This document shows positions 33,552-42,352 of a stretch of 64,000 nt of DNA, piece by piece. The stretch is taken from NCBI GenBank assembly GCA_013791905.1, contig VMSX01000017.1, positions 124,001-188,000 on the forward strand. Direction: 5' to 3'. The notes beneath the pieces are model-generated. The model did not search any database. It saw only the letters and a list, made by a program, of their open reading frames with translations, and was not told the origin of the DNA. The position numbers and the translations under genes were made by a program. Each line of letters starts with the position of its first letter. The first letter of the stretch is position 1. This DNA is from Rhodocyclaceae bacterium. GTDB lineage: Bacteria > Pseudomonadota > Gammaproteobacteria > Burkholderiales > Rhodocyclaceae.

Positions 33552-33901
33552 GCCAGGCTCCTGGTGCGACGCTTGGTTATGGTGGCGACCTGCTGCGTCT
33601 GCGGCAGGCAGGCTGCGCCCTGGCAGCAGTTATCCGTCAGGAAGGCAATCAGATCGTCCATCACTGCATAGTTGGCCGCATAAATAACAAACCGCCCTTC
33701 CTGCCGCGACGTGACCATGCCCGCCTGCGCGAGGGCCTTCAAGTGGAAGGACAGGGTGTTGGCCGGTATTCCCAGCTGGGCGCCGACATCCCCCGCCGCC
33801 AGACCGGTCGGCCCGGCCGTAACCAACAGACGGAAGACCTTCAGGCGAGTTTCCTGGGCAAGCGCGGCAAGGGCATCGACAGCGGTGGCGGGCGTCATCA
33901 T
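33548..33901 (-). CDS. arsR: ArsR-family arsenic repressor
   Basis: A 117-residue winged-helix repressor: ALAQETRLKVFRLLVTAGPTGL, GAQLGIPANTLSFHLKALAQAGMV and RFVIYAANY define the ArsR fold. No ELCVC-type site is visible in the DNA-recognition helix; instead a C-terminal NCCQGAAC cysteine cluster probably binds As(III). First gene of a six-gene overlapping operon. Two adjacent ATG codons serve as possible starts. A small inverted repeat lies just upstream. Confidence 0.9.
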   Translation of the reverse strand: MMTPATAVDALAALAQETRLKVFRLLVTAGPTGLAAGDVGAQLGIPANTLSFHLKALAQAGMVTSRQEGRFVIYAANYAVMDDLIAFLTDNCCQGAACLPQTQQVATITKRRTRSLA

Positions 33902-33909
33902 TTTGATAT

Positions 33910-33925
33910 TTCCAGAAACATGGAA
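33910..33925. promoter_or_regulatory. Candidate ArsR operator
   Basis: TTCCA and TGGAA arms spaced by six bases lie 9-24 bases upstream of the arsR start. A CATAAT -10-like hexamer follows at 33929-33934 on the minus strand, with no clear -35. Confidence 0.4.
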
Positions 33926-34003
33926 TCATTATGGCAAAAAAACAGGGGCAGCGCCCCCGATTTTTTGCTTGCCCGTCTTCACACCAGCGCGCTAAGCGTC
34001 CAC

Positions 34004-34738
34004 TCACTCGCCCAGATACGCAGCCCGCACGCGCGGGTCGGCAAGTAAATTCTCGGCTGTGTCGGCCAGCGTGATTTCGCCGCTTTCCATCACATAGCCG
34101 CGCGAACAGGTTTGCAGGGCAAGCCGGGCGTTCTGTTCAACGAGGAAAATCGTCACGCCTTCGGCAGCGACGGCGCGGATCACTTCGAACACCTTCTCGA
34201 CCATCAGCGGCGCCAGTCCCATCGAGGGTTCGTCGAGCAGCAGAAGTTTGGGCCGGCCCATCAGTGCGCGCCCGATGGCGAGCATCTGCTGCTCGCCGCC
34301 GGACAGGGTACCGGCAACCTGCACCGCGCGTTCCTTGAGGCGCGGCAGCATCTCGAAGATGCGTTGCAGGTCGAGCTCTATCTCGGCCTTGTCATTGCGG
34401 TGATAGGCGCCCATCGTGAGGTTTTCGGCGACCGTCAGCCGGGCGAAGATGCCACGCCCTTCGGGTACCAGTGCCAAGCCGTGGCGAATCAGATCATGGC
34501 TCTGCATCTGATCAAGCCGCATGTCACGGTAGCGCATTTCGCCACTAGACGGGATCATGCGGGCGATTGCCTTGAGCGTCGAGGTCTTGCCTGCGCCATT
34601 GGCGCCGATCAGGCAGACCAGTTCGCCCAGCTCGACAGCGAAGGAGATGTTCCTCACCGCGGCAATGCCGCCGTAATGCACATCGAGATTGACCGCCTGC
34701 AGCAAGGCGAAGCGTTCAGGCTTGGACTGTTCAGTCAC
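34004..34738 (-). CDS. livF: Branched-chain amino-acid ABC transporter ATPase LivF
   Basis: A 244-residue ABC ATPase: Walker A GANGAGKT, signature LSGGEQQML, Walker B LLLDEPSMGLAP, and late EQNARLAL, a LivF hallmark. Last gene of livK-H-M-G-F on the minus strand; start overlaps livG by a few bases. Energises uptake through LivHM. The substrate is not defined by sequence and may be amino acids, amides or urea-like compounds. Confidence 0.92.
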   Translation of the reverse strand: MTEQSKPERFALLQAVNLDVHYGGIAAVRNISFAVELGELVCLIGANGAGKTSTLKAIARMIPSSGEMRYRDMRLDQMQSHDLIRHGLALVPEGRGIFARLTVAENLTMGAYHRNDKAEIELDLQRIFEMLPRLKERAVQVAGTLSGGEQQMLAIGRALMGRPKLLLLDEPSMGLAPLMVEKVFEVIRAVAAEGVTIFLVEQNARLALQTCSRGYVMESGEITLADTAENLLADPRVRAAYLGE

Positions 34739-35507
34739 CGCCGCCTCCCAGATAAGCCTCGATCACCTTGGGATCCTTTTGCACAACGGCGGGTACATCC
34801 TCAGCAATCTTTTCGCCATAGTCGAGTACGGCAACGCGGTCGCACAGGCCCATCACGAGTTTCACGTCATGCTCGATCAGCAACACCGTCAAGCCGTCGG
34901 CGCGCAGCCCCTCGATCAATTTGCGCAGGGCGGCGGTTTCGGTGGCGTTCATGCCGGCGGCCGGCTCGTCCAGCGCCAGCAGTTGCGGTTCGGTCGCCAG
35001 GGCGCGGGCAATTTCGAGGCGGCGCTGGTCGCCATATGAAAGGTTGCGCGCCAGATCGTTGGCACGGTGGGGAATGCCGACGTAGTGCAGCAGTTCCTCG
35101 GCACGGCGGCGGATTGCTTCTTCTTCCTCACGTTGGGCCGGCGTGCGCAGAATTGCCCCGAAAACACCCACGTGGGTGCGTGAATGGCGGCCGACCATGA
35201 CATTCTCGATCGCCGTCATGTTGCCAAACAGGCGGATGTTCTGGAAGGTACGGGCGATGCCGGCCTGTGCTACGAGGTGCGGACTCTCCAGGTTGAGTGG
35301 TACGCCACCGAATAACACTTCTCCGCCATCGCGTGGGTAGAGGCCCGTCATCACATTGAAAAAGGTGGTCTTGCCGGCGCCGTTGGGTCCGATCAGGCCG
35401 TAAATCTCCTTGGCGCAGATGGTCAAAGAAACATCCTTCAATGCCTGCACACCGCCAAAGCGCTTGCCGATGTTGCGCGCTTCCAGCAATACTTCGCCCG
35501 CGCTCAT
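34731..35507 (-). CDS. livG: Branched-chain amino-acid ABC transporter ATPase LivG
   Basis: A 258-residue ABC ATPase with Walker A GPNGAGKTT, signature LSYGDQRRLEIARAL, Walker B LLALDEPAAGMNATE and IEHDVKLVM, typical of LivG. Overlaps livM upstream and livF downstream by four to eight bases. Pairs with LivF on the cytoplasmic side of the permease. Confidence 0.92.
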   Translation of the reverse strand: MSAGEVLLEARNIGKRFGGVQALKDVSLTICAKEIYGLIGPNGAGKTTFFNVMTGLYPRDGGEVLFGGVPLNLESPHLVAQAGIARTFQNIRLFGNMTAIENVMVGRHSRTHVGVFGAILRTPAQREEEEAIRRRAEELLHYVGIPHRANDLARNLSYGDQRRLEIARALATEPQLLALDEPAAGMNATETAALRKLIEGLRADGLTVLLIEHDVKLVMGLCDRVAVLDYGEKIAEDVPAVVQKDPKVIEAYLGGGGD

Positions 35508-36550
35508 TTCGCTTCATTCATTTCAAGTTTGTGTCGCGACTCAGGCCACAGGCCGGCGGGGCGGAAACGCATTGTCAGCACCAGGGCGCCGCCGAAGATC
35601 AGCATGCGCAGCACCTCGGGATCAATCAGCAACTGGCCAAACAGCATGTGCTGCACCGGTTCGACGGTATAGCGCAGGAACTCCGGCACAAAGGAAAGCA
35701 GCATCGCCCCGGCCAGCACGCCCCAGACATTGCCCATGCCGCCCAGCACCACCATCGACAGGACCAGAATCGACTCGTGCAAAATGAAGCTTTCGGGGCT
35801 GACGAAACCCTGCATGGCGGAGAACATGCCACCGGCAATGCCGCCGAAGGTGGCACCCATGGCAAAGGCCAGCAGTTTCATGTTACGGGTATTGATGCCG
35901 GCCGCCTTGGCGGCGAGCTCATCCTCGCGGATGGCGACCCAGGCCCGGCCGATGCGCGACTTTTGCAGGCGCAGATTGACGACGATGACCAGTAACAACA
36001 GGATCAGCAGCACGTAGTAGTACTTGGCCGGGCCGGTGAATGGGATGCCGAACAGCGTGTGGGTGTTGACAAAATCCATCCCGGCAATATTCAGGCCGTC
36101 GATGCGCGTGATGCCTTTGGGGCCGTTGGTGATATTGAAGGGCTGCGAAAGGTTGTTCAGGAAAATACGCACGATCTCGCCGAAGCCCAGAGTGACAATG
36201 GCGAGATAGTCGCCGCGCAACCTCAAGGTCGGTGCGCCGAGAATGGCGCCCGCCATGCCGGCACACAAGGCGCCGATCGGCAGGATGAGCCAGAACGGCA
36301 GGTGCAGGCCAAAGTGCGGCGAAGAGAGTAGCGCATAGACATAGGCGCCGACAGCAAAAAACGCGATATAGCCCAGATCGAGCAGTCCGGCCATGCCGAC
36401 GACGATGTTCAGCCCCAGCGCGAGAAAGATGAAGAGTATGGCCAGGTTGGTAATGCGCACCCAGGCCGTGCCAACCGTCGTCAACACCAGCGGCAACGCC
36501 AGCAGCGCCAGCGCAACCAGCACGAGACCAATCCATTTTTTGGTACTCAT
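35504..36550 (-). CDS. livM: Branched-chain amino-acid ABC permease LivM
   Basis: A 348-residue permease with about eight to ten membrane segments, and signatures NLAILFIFLALGLNIVVGMAGLLDLGYIAFFAVGAY, GDYLAIVTLGFGEI and GINTRNMKLLAFAMGA. The ATG at 36550 has GGAGGCAGC upstream; the reading frame continues through a repeat to 36658 but that extension is not family-like. Followed by livG with ATGA overlap. Confidence 0.92.
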   Translation of the reverse strand: MSTKKWIGLVLVALALLALPLVLTTVGTAWVRITNLAILFIFLALGLNIVVGMAGLLDLGYIAFFAVGAYVYALLSSPHFGLHLPFWLILPIGALCAGMAGAILGAPTLRLRGDYLAIVTLGFGEIVRIFLNNLSQPFNITNGPKGITRIDGLNIAGMDFVNTHTLFGIPFTGPAKYYYVLLILLLLVIVVNLRLQKSRIGRAWVAIREDELAAKAAGINTRNMKLLAFAMGATFGGIAGGMFSAMQGFVSPESFILHESILVLSMVVLGGMGNVWGVLAGAMLLSFVPEFLRYTVEPVQHMLFGQLLIDPEVLRMLIFGGALVLTMRFRPAGLWPESRHKLEMNEAK

Positions 36551-36666
36551 GCTGCCTCCGCCGGGACGCCCCAAGGAGGCAGACACCCACCCGTGGGGGG
36601 CAGCGAGCCGATTTTGCGAGCGTGGGGGGGCATCGCTGCCTCCGCCGGGCCGCCCCAAGGAGGCAG
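36551..36666. repeat. Two 32-bp hairpin direct repeats upstream of livM
   Basis: Copies at 36551-36582 and 36635-36666 differ at one or two bases; each has arms CTGCCTCC and GGAGGCAG. The proximal copy supplies the livM ribosome binding site. A related unit precedes dsbA. The remaining gap to livH (36667-36752) is a G-run-rich, low-complexity stretch with no gene seen. Confidence 0.65.
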
Positions 36667-36752
36667 CAAGTCAACAACCCGGAAGCCGCGCAGTGGCTGA
36701 ACCGAAGTCACCCCCCGTCCTCGGGAAGGGGGGGTGGGGGGGGAGGGGGCCA

Positions 36753-37745
36753 TCATGCTCTTTCCGAGACGCGCTCGCCGAGCAGGCCGGAAGGGCGGAA
36801 TACCAACACCAAGATCAGTACCATGAAAGCGAACACGTCCTGATAGTTGCTGCCGAAGAGCACCACATGACCACCATTGGCGCAACGTTCCACCAGCAGG
36901 CCGTCAAGGAGCGGCCAGCGGCACAAGTCGGTAAATTCGCCGATGTAGCCGGCACCCAGCGCCTCGACCAACCCCAGCAGAATGCCACCCAGCATGGCGC
37001 CAGCCAAGTTGCCGATGCCCCCCAGGACTGCTGCGGAAAATGCCTTCAGGCCGAGCATGAAGCCCATCGTGTAGTGGGTGATGCCGTAGTAGGTGCCATA
37101 CATCACGCCGGCGACAGCAGCCAGCGCGGCACCGATGACAAACGTGGCGGCGATGGTGCGGTTGGCATCGACACCCATCAGAGCTGCCACATTCACATTT
37201 TCTGCGGTGGCGCGGATGGCAATGCCGAAGCGTGTGCGGTAAACAAACCAGGTGAGGGTTGCCATGATCAGCACCGACATCAGGATGATGGCAATCTGCA
37301 CCGAGGTGATTGAAGCTCCGGCGATGATGAAACTCTTGTTTTCCATGATCTGCGGGAAGGCTTTCGGATCACGTCCCCAGATCAGCAAGGCCACTTGTTG
37401 CAGGACGATCGACATGCCGATGGCGGTGATCAGTGGCGCCAGACGGGGTGCATGGCGCAGCGGCCGGTAAGCGGCGCGCTCCAGAAAGAAGCCGATCCCC
37501 ATGCAGATGGGGATGGCGGCGAGAATGCCGGCCAGCACCAGAACAATCGGCGGCAAGGGCAGCCCCATGCCGACCAGCGCGGTGATGACGGTGAGCGCAA
37601 CCATCCCGCCGATCATCACCACTTCGCCATGCGCGAAGTTGATCAACTGGATGATGCCATACACCATGGTGTAGCCCAATGCCACGAGTGCATAGACGCT
37701 ACCGGCGGTCAGGCCGTTAATGATTTGTTGCAGGAAGATTTCCAC
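36753..37745 (-). CDS. livH: Branched-chain amino-acid ABC permease LivH
   Basis: A 330-residue permease with eight or so membrane segments; starts with QQIINGLTAGSVYALVALGYTMVYGIIQLINFAHGE, the LivH N-terminal signature, and has AFSAAVLGGIGNLAGAMLGG later. Forms the membrane channel with LivM. Separated from livK by a hairpin that probably reduces read-through. Confidence 0.92.
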   Translation of the reverse strand: MEIFLQQIINGLTAGSVYALVALGYTMVYGIIQLINFAHGEVVMIGGMVALTVITALVGMGLPLPPIVLVLAGILAAIPICMGIGFFLERAAYRPLRHAPRLAPLITAIGMSIVLQQVALLIWGRDPKAFPQIMENKSFIIAGASITSVQIAIILMSVLIMATLTWFVYRTRFGIAIRATAENVNVAALMGVDANRTIAATFVIGAALAAVAGVMYGTYYGITHYTMGFMLGLKAFSAAVLGGIGNLAGAMLGGILLGLVEALGAGYIGEFTDLCRWPLLDGLLVERCANGGHVVLFGSNYQDVFAFMVLILVLVFRPSGLLGERVSERA

Positions 37746-37771
37746 GGGCGCGGATGTTACACGAAGTTAAA

Positions 37772-37804
37772 ACGGCAACGACACCCCTGGGGTGACGTTG
37801 CCGT
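37772..37804 (-). terminator. Hairpin with T-run between livK and livH
   Basis: On the minus strand, ACGGCAACG pairs with CGTTGCCGT around a second small stem, followed by TTTT. Likely partial terminator giving excess binding protein over permease. Confidence 0.65.
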
Positions 37805-37819
37805 GATGCTGCGTAAGGC

Positions 37820-39115
37820 TTACTTCTGCGCGGGAGCAGCAGGAGCCGCCGGTGCTTCAGCCGGCTTGGCCATTTCGACGGGTGCAGCAGCCGGTGCGGG
37901 AGCGTTCAGCACAGCATACTCGTCGAGCGTCAGCGACTTGCCGCCCTTGATGATGGCGAGCGGGGTGACCTTGCCGCTCTTCATGGTGAAGATGGTCATC
38001 TCGGCGTCCTTGCGATCGCCCACCGCGTCAAACTGGATATTGCCGGAAGCGCCGTTGTAGTCGCTGGCGACCAGTGCCGGCAAATACTTGGCCGGGTCGG
38101 CCGAGTCAGCCTTCTTCATCGCAGCGATCAGCAGCTTGGCGGCATCATAGGTGAAGGGCGAGTAAAGGATCGGATCGATATTGAACTTGGCCTTGTAACC
38201 ATCGAGGAACTTCTTGCCGGACGCCTGCACGGGAATGCCGGCCTGCGAGCAGACCAAGCCCTCGGCGGCATCGCCAGCCAGCTCCCCCATTTTGTCGGTA
38301 CACGCGCCATCGCCGAAGCTGAACACCGCGCCGAGCTTCAGTTCGCGTGCCTGCTTCAGCAGCGGGCCGCCGGTGGCATCCATGCCGCCGTAGAAGACGA
38401 CATCGGGCTTCTTGCCCTTGACCTTGGTCAGGATCGCCTTCCAGTCAACCGTCTTGTCGGTGCCCTTCTCGCGTGGCAGCACCGTAACGCCAGCGGCCTT
38501 GAGCGCCTTCTCGACTTCATTGGCGAGTCCCTCGCCATAAGCGGTGGCATCATCAATGACCGCAGCGGTCTTCGGATTGGCGGTGGCGATCAGGTAGTTG
38601 GCAACGGCCGGGCCTTGCTGGTCGTCTCGACCAACCACACGGAACACCGCCTTGAAGCCTTGCTCGGTGAGCGCTGGGTTGGTGGCGGAACCGGAGATCA
38701 TCGGCAGGCCGGCCTGATTGTAGATGGCCGATGCGGGAATTGTGGTGCCGGAATTCAGGTGACCGACCACGCCGGCAACCTTGGCATCAACAAGCTTTTG
38801 CGCGACGGTATTGCCGATTTTCGGGTCGGCCTGGTCATCCTCGGCAACCAGTTCGAACTTGATCGGGTTACCGCCAATCGTGATCCCTTCGGCATTGGCT
38901 TCTTCGATCGCCAGACGCGCGCCGTTTTCATTGTCCTTGCCCAGGTGGGCGATACCGCCAGTCAGCGGGCCGACGTGGCCGATTTTGACAACCACAACGG
39001 CGGGGGCGGCCGGTGCGGCAGCCTGCGGCTTGGGCGCTTCTTCTTTTTTGCCACAACCCATCATCAGGACGGCAGCGGCGACGGACAGGGATAGAACTTT
39101 GACAGGAACGTTCAT
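37820..39115 (-). CDS. Branched-chain amino-acid ABC substrate-binding lipoprotein LivK-type
   Basis: A 431-residue periplasmic binding protein. The N-terminus (VKVLSLSVAAAVLMMGC) ends in a lipobox-like LMMGC, so it is probably a lipoprotein. Type I binding-protein features: VVKIGHVGPLTGGIAHLGKDNENGARLA and GVVGHLNSGTTIPASAIYNQAGLPMISGSATNP. A Pro/Ala-rich tail (PAPAAAPVEMAKPAEAP) is unusual. The ATG at 39115 follows GGAGA. A TTGACA -35-like hexamer on the minus strand at 39189-39194 may belong to its promoter. Ligand unknown. Confidence 0.88.
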   Translation of the reverse strand: MNVPVKVLSLSVAAAVLMMGCGKKEEAPKPQAAAPAAPAVVVVKIGHVGPLTGGIAHLGKDNENGARLAIEEANAEGITIGGNPIKFELVAEDDQADPKIGNTVAQKLVDAKVAGVVGHLNSGTTIPASAIYNQAGLPMISGSATNPALTEQGFKAVFRVVGRDDQQGPAVANYLIATANPKTAAVIDDATAYGEGLANEVEKALKAAGVTVLPREKGTDKTVDWKAILTKVKGKKPDVVFYGGMDATGGPLLKQARELKLGAVFSFGDGACTDKMGELAGDAAEGLVCSQAGIPVQASGKKFLDGYKAKFNIDPILYSPFTYDAAKLLIAAMKKADSADPAKYLPALVASDYNGASGNIQFDAVGDRKDAEMTIFTMKSGKVTPLAIIKGGKSLTLDEYAVLNAPAPAAAPVEMAKPAEAPAAPAAPAQK

Positions 39116-39221
39116 GCATTTCTCCAAGGTGGCGGGGGGTTGGATGGGAACTTTTGAAATGATTAATCTGTGCAACTGTATACGATGTTGTCAATGCTGG
39201 TGCAGATACGGCAAGCAACAA

Positions 39222-39245
39222 AATTCCCGGCTGCAGCCGGGAATT
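39222..39245 (-). terminator. Terminator after the small cytochrome c
   Basis: A perfect 12-bp palindrome, arms AATTCCCGGCTG and CAGCCGGGAATT, is followed on the minus strand by TTTTG, 22 bases past the cytochrome stop. Confidence 0.7.
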
Positions 39246-39266
39246 CCTTTGGTGGGGTGCGCCGGT

Positions 39267-39578
39267 TTACTTGGCGCCCGCCAGAATCCATTTGACGAGA
39301 GTTTCGATATCGGCGTCCTTGACTGCGGCATTCGGCGGCATCGGGATCGGACCCCAGACATCCTTGCTGCCCTTCTTTACATGACCGGACAACAAGGCGA
39401 CGGCGTCCTTGTTGCCAGCGTATTTTTTGGCAACATCCCGATAAGCGGGACCAACCAGCTTTTTGTCTACCATGTGGCAGGACATGCAGTTGCTCTTCTT
39501 GGCCAGGTCCAAGTTGGCCATGGCAGGAGCGGAAGCCAGCACACTGGCGGCAATAAATGCGGTAATGATCAGTCTCAT
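39267..39578 (-). CDS. Small periplasmic class I cytochrome c
   Basis: A 103-residue monoheme cytochrome with a signal peptide (LIITAFIAASVLASAPAMA), heme site CMSCH and the distal-Met region PIPMPPN, in the c551/c8 family. A soluble periplasmic electron carrier; it could serve the respiratory systems in the window, but nothing links it to a specific partner. Monocistronic with its own terminator. Confidence 0.92.
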   Translation of the reverse strand: MRLIITAFIAASVLASAPAMANLDLAKKSNCMSCHMVDKKLVGPAYRDVAKKYAGNKDAVALLSGHVKKGSKDVWGPIPMPPNAAVKDADIETLVKWILAGAK

Positions 39579-39685
39579 AATTATCCTCTGCGGGTTTGCT
39601 GTGGTTGATATATATGTACTTGAAAAATTGGGCCGGAGAAGTCTAGCGGAATTCAGCAGGCTTGCAAACTGGGCCTCGGCGAGGG

Positions 39686-41698
39686 TTACGCCTTGGCAAG
39701 CGCCGCTGCAAGCTCACTTTGATCAGCCAAAGGCACACTACAACTAACGCCCCGACAGACCCAGGCGTTGACGTGGAGTGTTTCCGGCTTGGCGAGCGCT
39801 GGCGGCAGGCTGGTCAAACCGTTGGGGAGCGCCAGCGTAATCGCTGATTTCCTCTGTGCCAAAGAATGCTGCCATCCCGGCAAGTCTCGGGCCGGGCCAC
39901 GCAGTATCACGATAGTGGGCGGCGTAATGGCTTCTTCGAGGGCCTGCAGTAGGGTCGTACAACCTCCCGCCTGATGTTCGAGTTGCGGCCAGAATGCCTC
40001 GATCGTCCGCCGTGCCGCATCGAGGTAGCGCGTCTCACCAAGCAGATGGCCGAGACGTTGCAAGGCCAGGGCGGCGACGCCGTTGCCTGCCGGCATTGCA
40101 GAATCGTGGCAGCTCTTGGGACGCTGGATCAGGGTTTCGTGATCGTGGGCGGTGAAGAAGAAGCCCCCCGCCTCACGGTCTTCGAAATGTTCAAGCAGGG
40201 TATCGGCAAGCTGGCACGCGAAGTCAAGATCGCCAGCATTGAATTCGGCCTGCAGCAATTCCAGCAAGGCGGCAATCAAGTAAGCGTAGTCGTCAAGATA
40301 GGCGGGCAGATGAGCGCGCCCCTGCCGCGACGCAGCCAGCAAGCGACCATTCTGCCAATGGGTTTTCCGCAGGTACGCAAGTGCGCCTTGTGCCGCTGCC
40401 AGCCAGTCCGGTCGGTCGAGTACGCGTGCCGCGTGCACCAACCCTTTGATCATCAGGGCATTCCAGGAGGTCAGCGTCTTGTCGTCAAGACCGGGGCGGA
40501 TCCGTTTTGCGCGCTCGGCAAAGAGCTTGCGGCGCGCCGATTCGAGCAGGGAGGCGTCTTCCTCCGCCAACGCAGCACTGACCTTCAGGTGCCAGTGTTT
40601 GTTCTCGAAGTTTGGCGGCTCGTCCAATCCCCAGTGCCGTCCCGCCAGCGCCGACTCTTGCGGCGTCAGCAAACGTTCGACTTCGGCGCGATCCCAGACG
40701 TAGAACTTCCCCTCTTCGCCTTCTGAATCGGCGTCGAGGGACGAATAAAACCCCCCGGTCGGCCCGGTCGGCCCGGTCATCTCGCGAATCGTCCAGGCGG
40801 CGGTTTCCTCCGCCACGCGACGAAAATCAGCCAAGCCGTTGATGGCCCAGGCGTCGGCATAGAGCGACAACAGTAGGCCGTTGTCATAGAGCATTTTTTC
40901 GAAATGCGGGATTTCCCAGCGTTCATCGACGCTGTAGCGGGAAAAGCCGCCGCCAAGCTGGTCATAGATGCCGCCTGCCGCCATGCGCTGCAGGGTAAGC
41001 AGTGCGGCCTCGTGTGCCTGTGGGTCATTCGGTCGCTGCAGCAGGAATGCCAGGTCGGTCGGGTGCGGAAACTTCGGTGCACCGCCAAAGCCGCCCCACT
41101 CAGGGTCAAAATTTCCCAGCAACGTGGCGCGCAGCGCATGGATGGGTTTGACGTCAAGCTGCGCTGGGCCGGCGGCCGGTGCGGTGTGTTGCGCAAGGGC
41201 ACGGCGCAACTCACTGTTCTGCGCCTCGACATCCGACCGACGTGTGCGCCAGACCCCGGCGATCTGCCGGCACAGACCGACAAAACCGGGCAGACCGTAA
41301 AGCGCCTCTTTCGGGAAATAGGTGCCACCAAAGAATGGCGTGCCATCGGGGGTGAGGAACATGGTCAGCGGCCAGCCACCGTGGCGGGTGGCCAGCATCT
41401 GGTGTGCGGTCTGATAAATCTGGTCGAGGTCGGGGCGCTCCTCGCGGTCAACCTTGATATTGACGAACAACTCGTTCATCACCGCCGCCACTTCGGCGTC
41501 CTCGAAGGATTCGTGGGCCATGACATGGCACCAGTGGCAGGCCGAGTAGCCGATGGAAAGCAGAATCGGCTTGTCATGGCTGCGAGCCAGAGTAAGCGCT
41601 TCCTCACCCCAAGGCAACCACGCGACGGGGTTGTCGGCGTGTTGCAACAAGTACGGGGAGGTCTCGGCGGCTAACTTGTTCTGCGGTATGGCGCTCAT
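39686..41698 (-). CDS. Thioredoxin-domain protein, YyaL/spermatogenesis-associated-20-like
   Basis: A 670-residue protein with an N-terminal thioredoxin-like DUF255 domain ([20 protein letters not shown]) and a long alpha/alpha-barrel like N-acylglucosamine 2-epimerase. [21 protein letters not shown] and [26 protein letters not shown] are family hallmarks. Molecular function is not established. Its segment ESALAGRH is encoded by DNA matching the dispersed repeat without any indel. Start ATG at 41698. Confidence 0.88.
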   Translation of the reverse strand: MSAIPQNKLAAETSPYLLQHADNPVAWLPWGEEALTLARSHDKPILLSIGYSACHWCHVMAHESFEDAEVAAVMNELFVNIKVDREERPDLDQIYQTAHQMLATRHGGWPLTMFLTPDGTPFFGGTYFPKEALYGLPGFVGLCRQIAGVWRTRRSDVEAQNSELRRALAQHTAPAAGPAQLDVKPIHALRATLLGNFDPEWGGFGGAPKFPHPTDLAFLLQRPNDPQAHEAALLTLQRMAAGGIYDQLGGGFSRYSVDERWEIPHFEKMLYDNGLLLSLYADAWAINGLADFRRVAEETAAWTIREMTGPTGPTGGFYSSLDADSEGEEGKFYVWDRAEVERLLTPQESALAGRHWGLDEPPNFENKHWHLKVSAALAEEDASLLESARRKLFAERAKRIRPGLDDKTLTSWNALMIKGLVHAARVLDRPDWLAAAQGALAYLRKTHWQNGRLLAASRQGRAHLPAYLDDYAYLIAALLELLQAEFNAGDLDFACQLADTLLEHFEDREAGGFFFTAHDHETLIQRPKSCHDSAMPAGNGVAALALQRLGHLLGETRYLDAARRTIEAFWPQLEHQAGGCTTLLQALEEAITPPTIVILRGPARDLPGWQHSLAQRKSAITLALPNGLTSLPPALAKPETLHVNAWVCRGVSCSVPLADQSELAAALAKA
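40634..40659 (-). repeat. Dispersed GTCGGCGCTGG-like sequence in a conserved coding region
   Basis: Minus-strand AGAGTCGGCGCTGGCGGGAC then GGCAC, nearly the full repeat core, encoding ESALAGRH where homologues have a residue-for-residue equivalent. Confidence 0.5.
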
Positions 41699-41758
41699 GT
41701 CGGGTCTCCGGAACGGAAACCCGACTATACCCGATTAAATTAGTCGCCTACTTGCCGC

Positions 41759-42331
41759 TCAGGGCATGAGGTCTTTCAGCAGGGAGTCGACATCCCGCTG
41801 CGAAAGTCGCTGCTCCTCGGTGGAGCCGCCGCCTTCGACAACGATGATCGCCCCGACCAGTGCCTTCACGGCCTTGCGCAGGGCCTGACCGGCCAGATCT
41901 TGAAATTCCTGGGCGACGATGATATTGGTGAGGTGGTTGCCGACACCCTTTAGCGCGCTATCGAGTTCCCGGCGATTCCAGTCCTTGCCGAGCGAGGCGA
42001 GCGCTTCGCTCACCAGTTGCTTGGCCGACTCGGCCTCGATCAACGACTTGGTGGCCGCCTCGGCGGTCATGCGCTCGACGTTGACGAGGATCGACGAAAC
42101 CTCTCTCGGGTGGCTGCTCGCCGAGCGTTTGCCCAGACCTTTGGCCGCTTGGCTCAGCTCTCTTGCCAGCAGTTTCAGCTCGCTCAGAACCTGGCCGGTG
42201 GACTGCGCCGGTTTTTTTGCGGCGGGCTTTCGCGCCGTTGCCGTGTTGGGTTTGGCGACAGGCTTGTTGACGGGTTTTACCGTGATAGCTTTCACGCCGG
42301 GCTTGGGTTTGCTGACTGCTGCCTTCTTCAT
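41759..42331 (-). CDS. CheZ-like chemotaxis phosphatase with Lys/Ala/Pro-rich N-terminus
   Basis: A 190-residue protein. Residues 1-45 are Lys/Ala/Pro-rich (KPVNKPVAKPNTATARKPAAKKP), followed by long helices. The segment NIIVAQEFQDLAGQALRKAV matches the CheZ catalytic motif (QDFQDLTGQ, with the key Gln), and the C-terminus SQRDVDSLLKDL resembles the CheY-binding tail of CheZ. No CheY gene is adjacent, and chemotaxis-type receivers are 15 kb away (pilG, pilH) or in the TPR protein at 48756. Probably dephosphorylates a CheY-like protein; the partner is unknown. Confidence 0.7.
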   Translation of the reverse strand: MKKAAVSKPKPGVKAITVKPVNKPVAKPNTATARKPAAKKPAQSTGQVLSELKLLARELSQAAKGLGKRSASSHPREVSSILVNVERMTAEAATKSLIEAESAKQLVSEALASLGKDWNRRELDSALKGVGNHLTNIIVAQEFQDLAGQALRKAVKALVGAIIVVEGGGSTEEQRLSQRDVDSLLKDLMP

Positions 42332-42352
42332 GGTTTCCCCTTAGTATGCATC

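Noticed and set aside
36709-36760. G-run-rich stretch before livH as a regulatory G-quadruplex
   Set aside because: Similar G/C runs occur near 13706 and 42778 and look like low-complexity intergenic repeat remains; nothing ties them to regulation.
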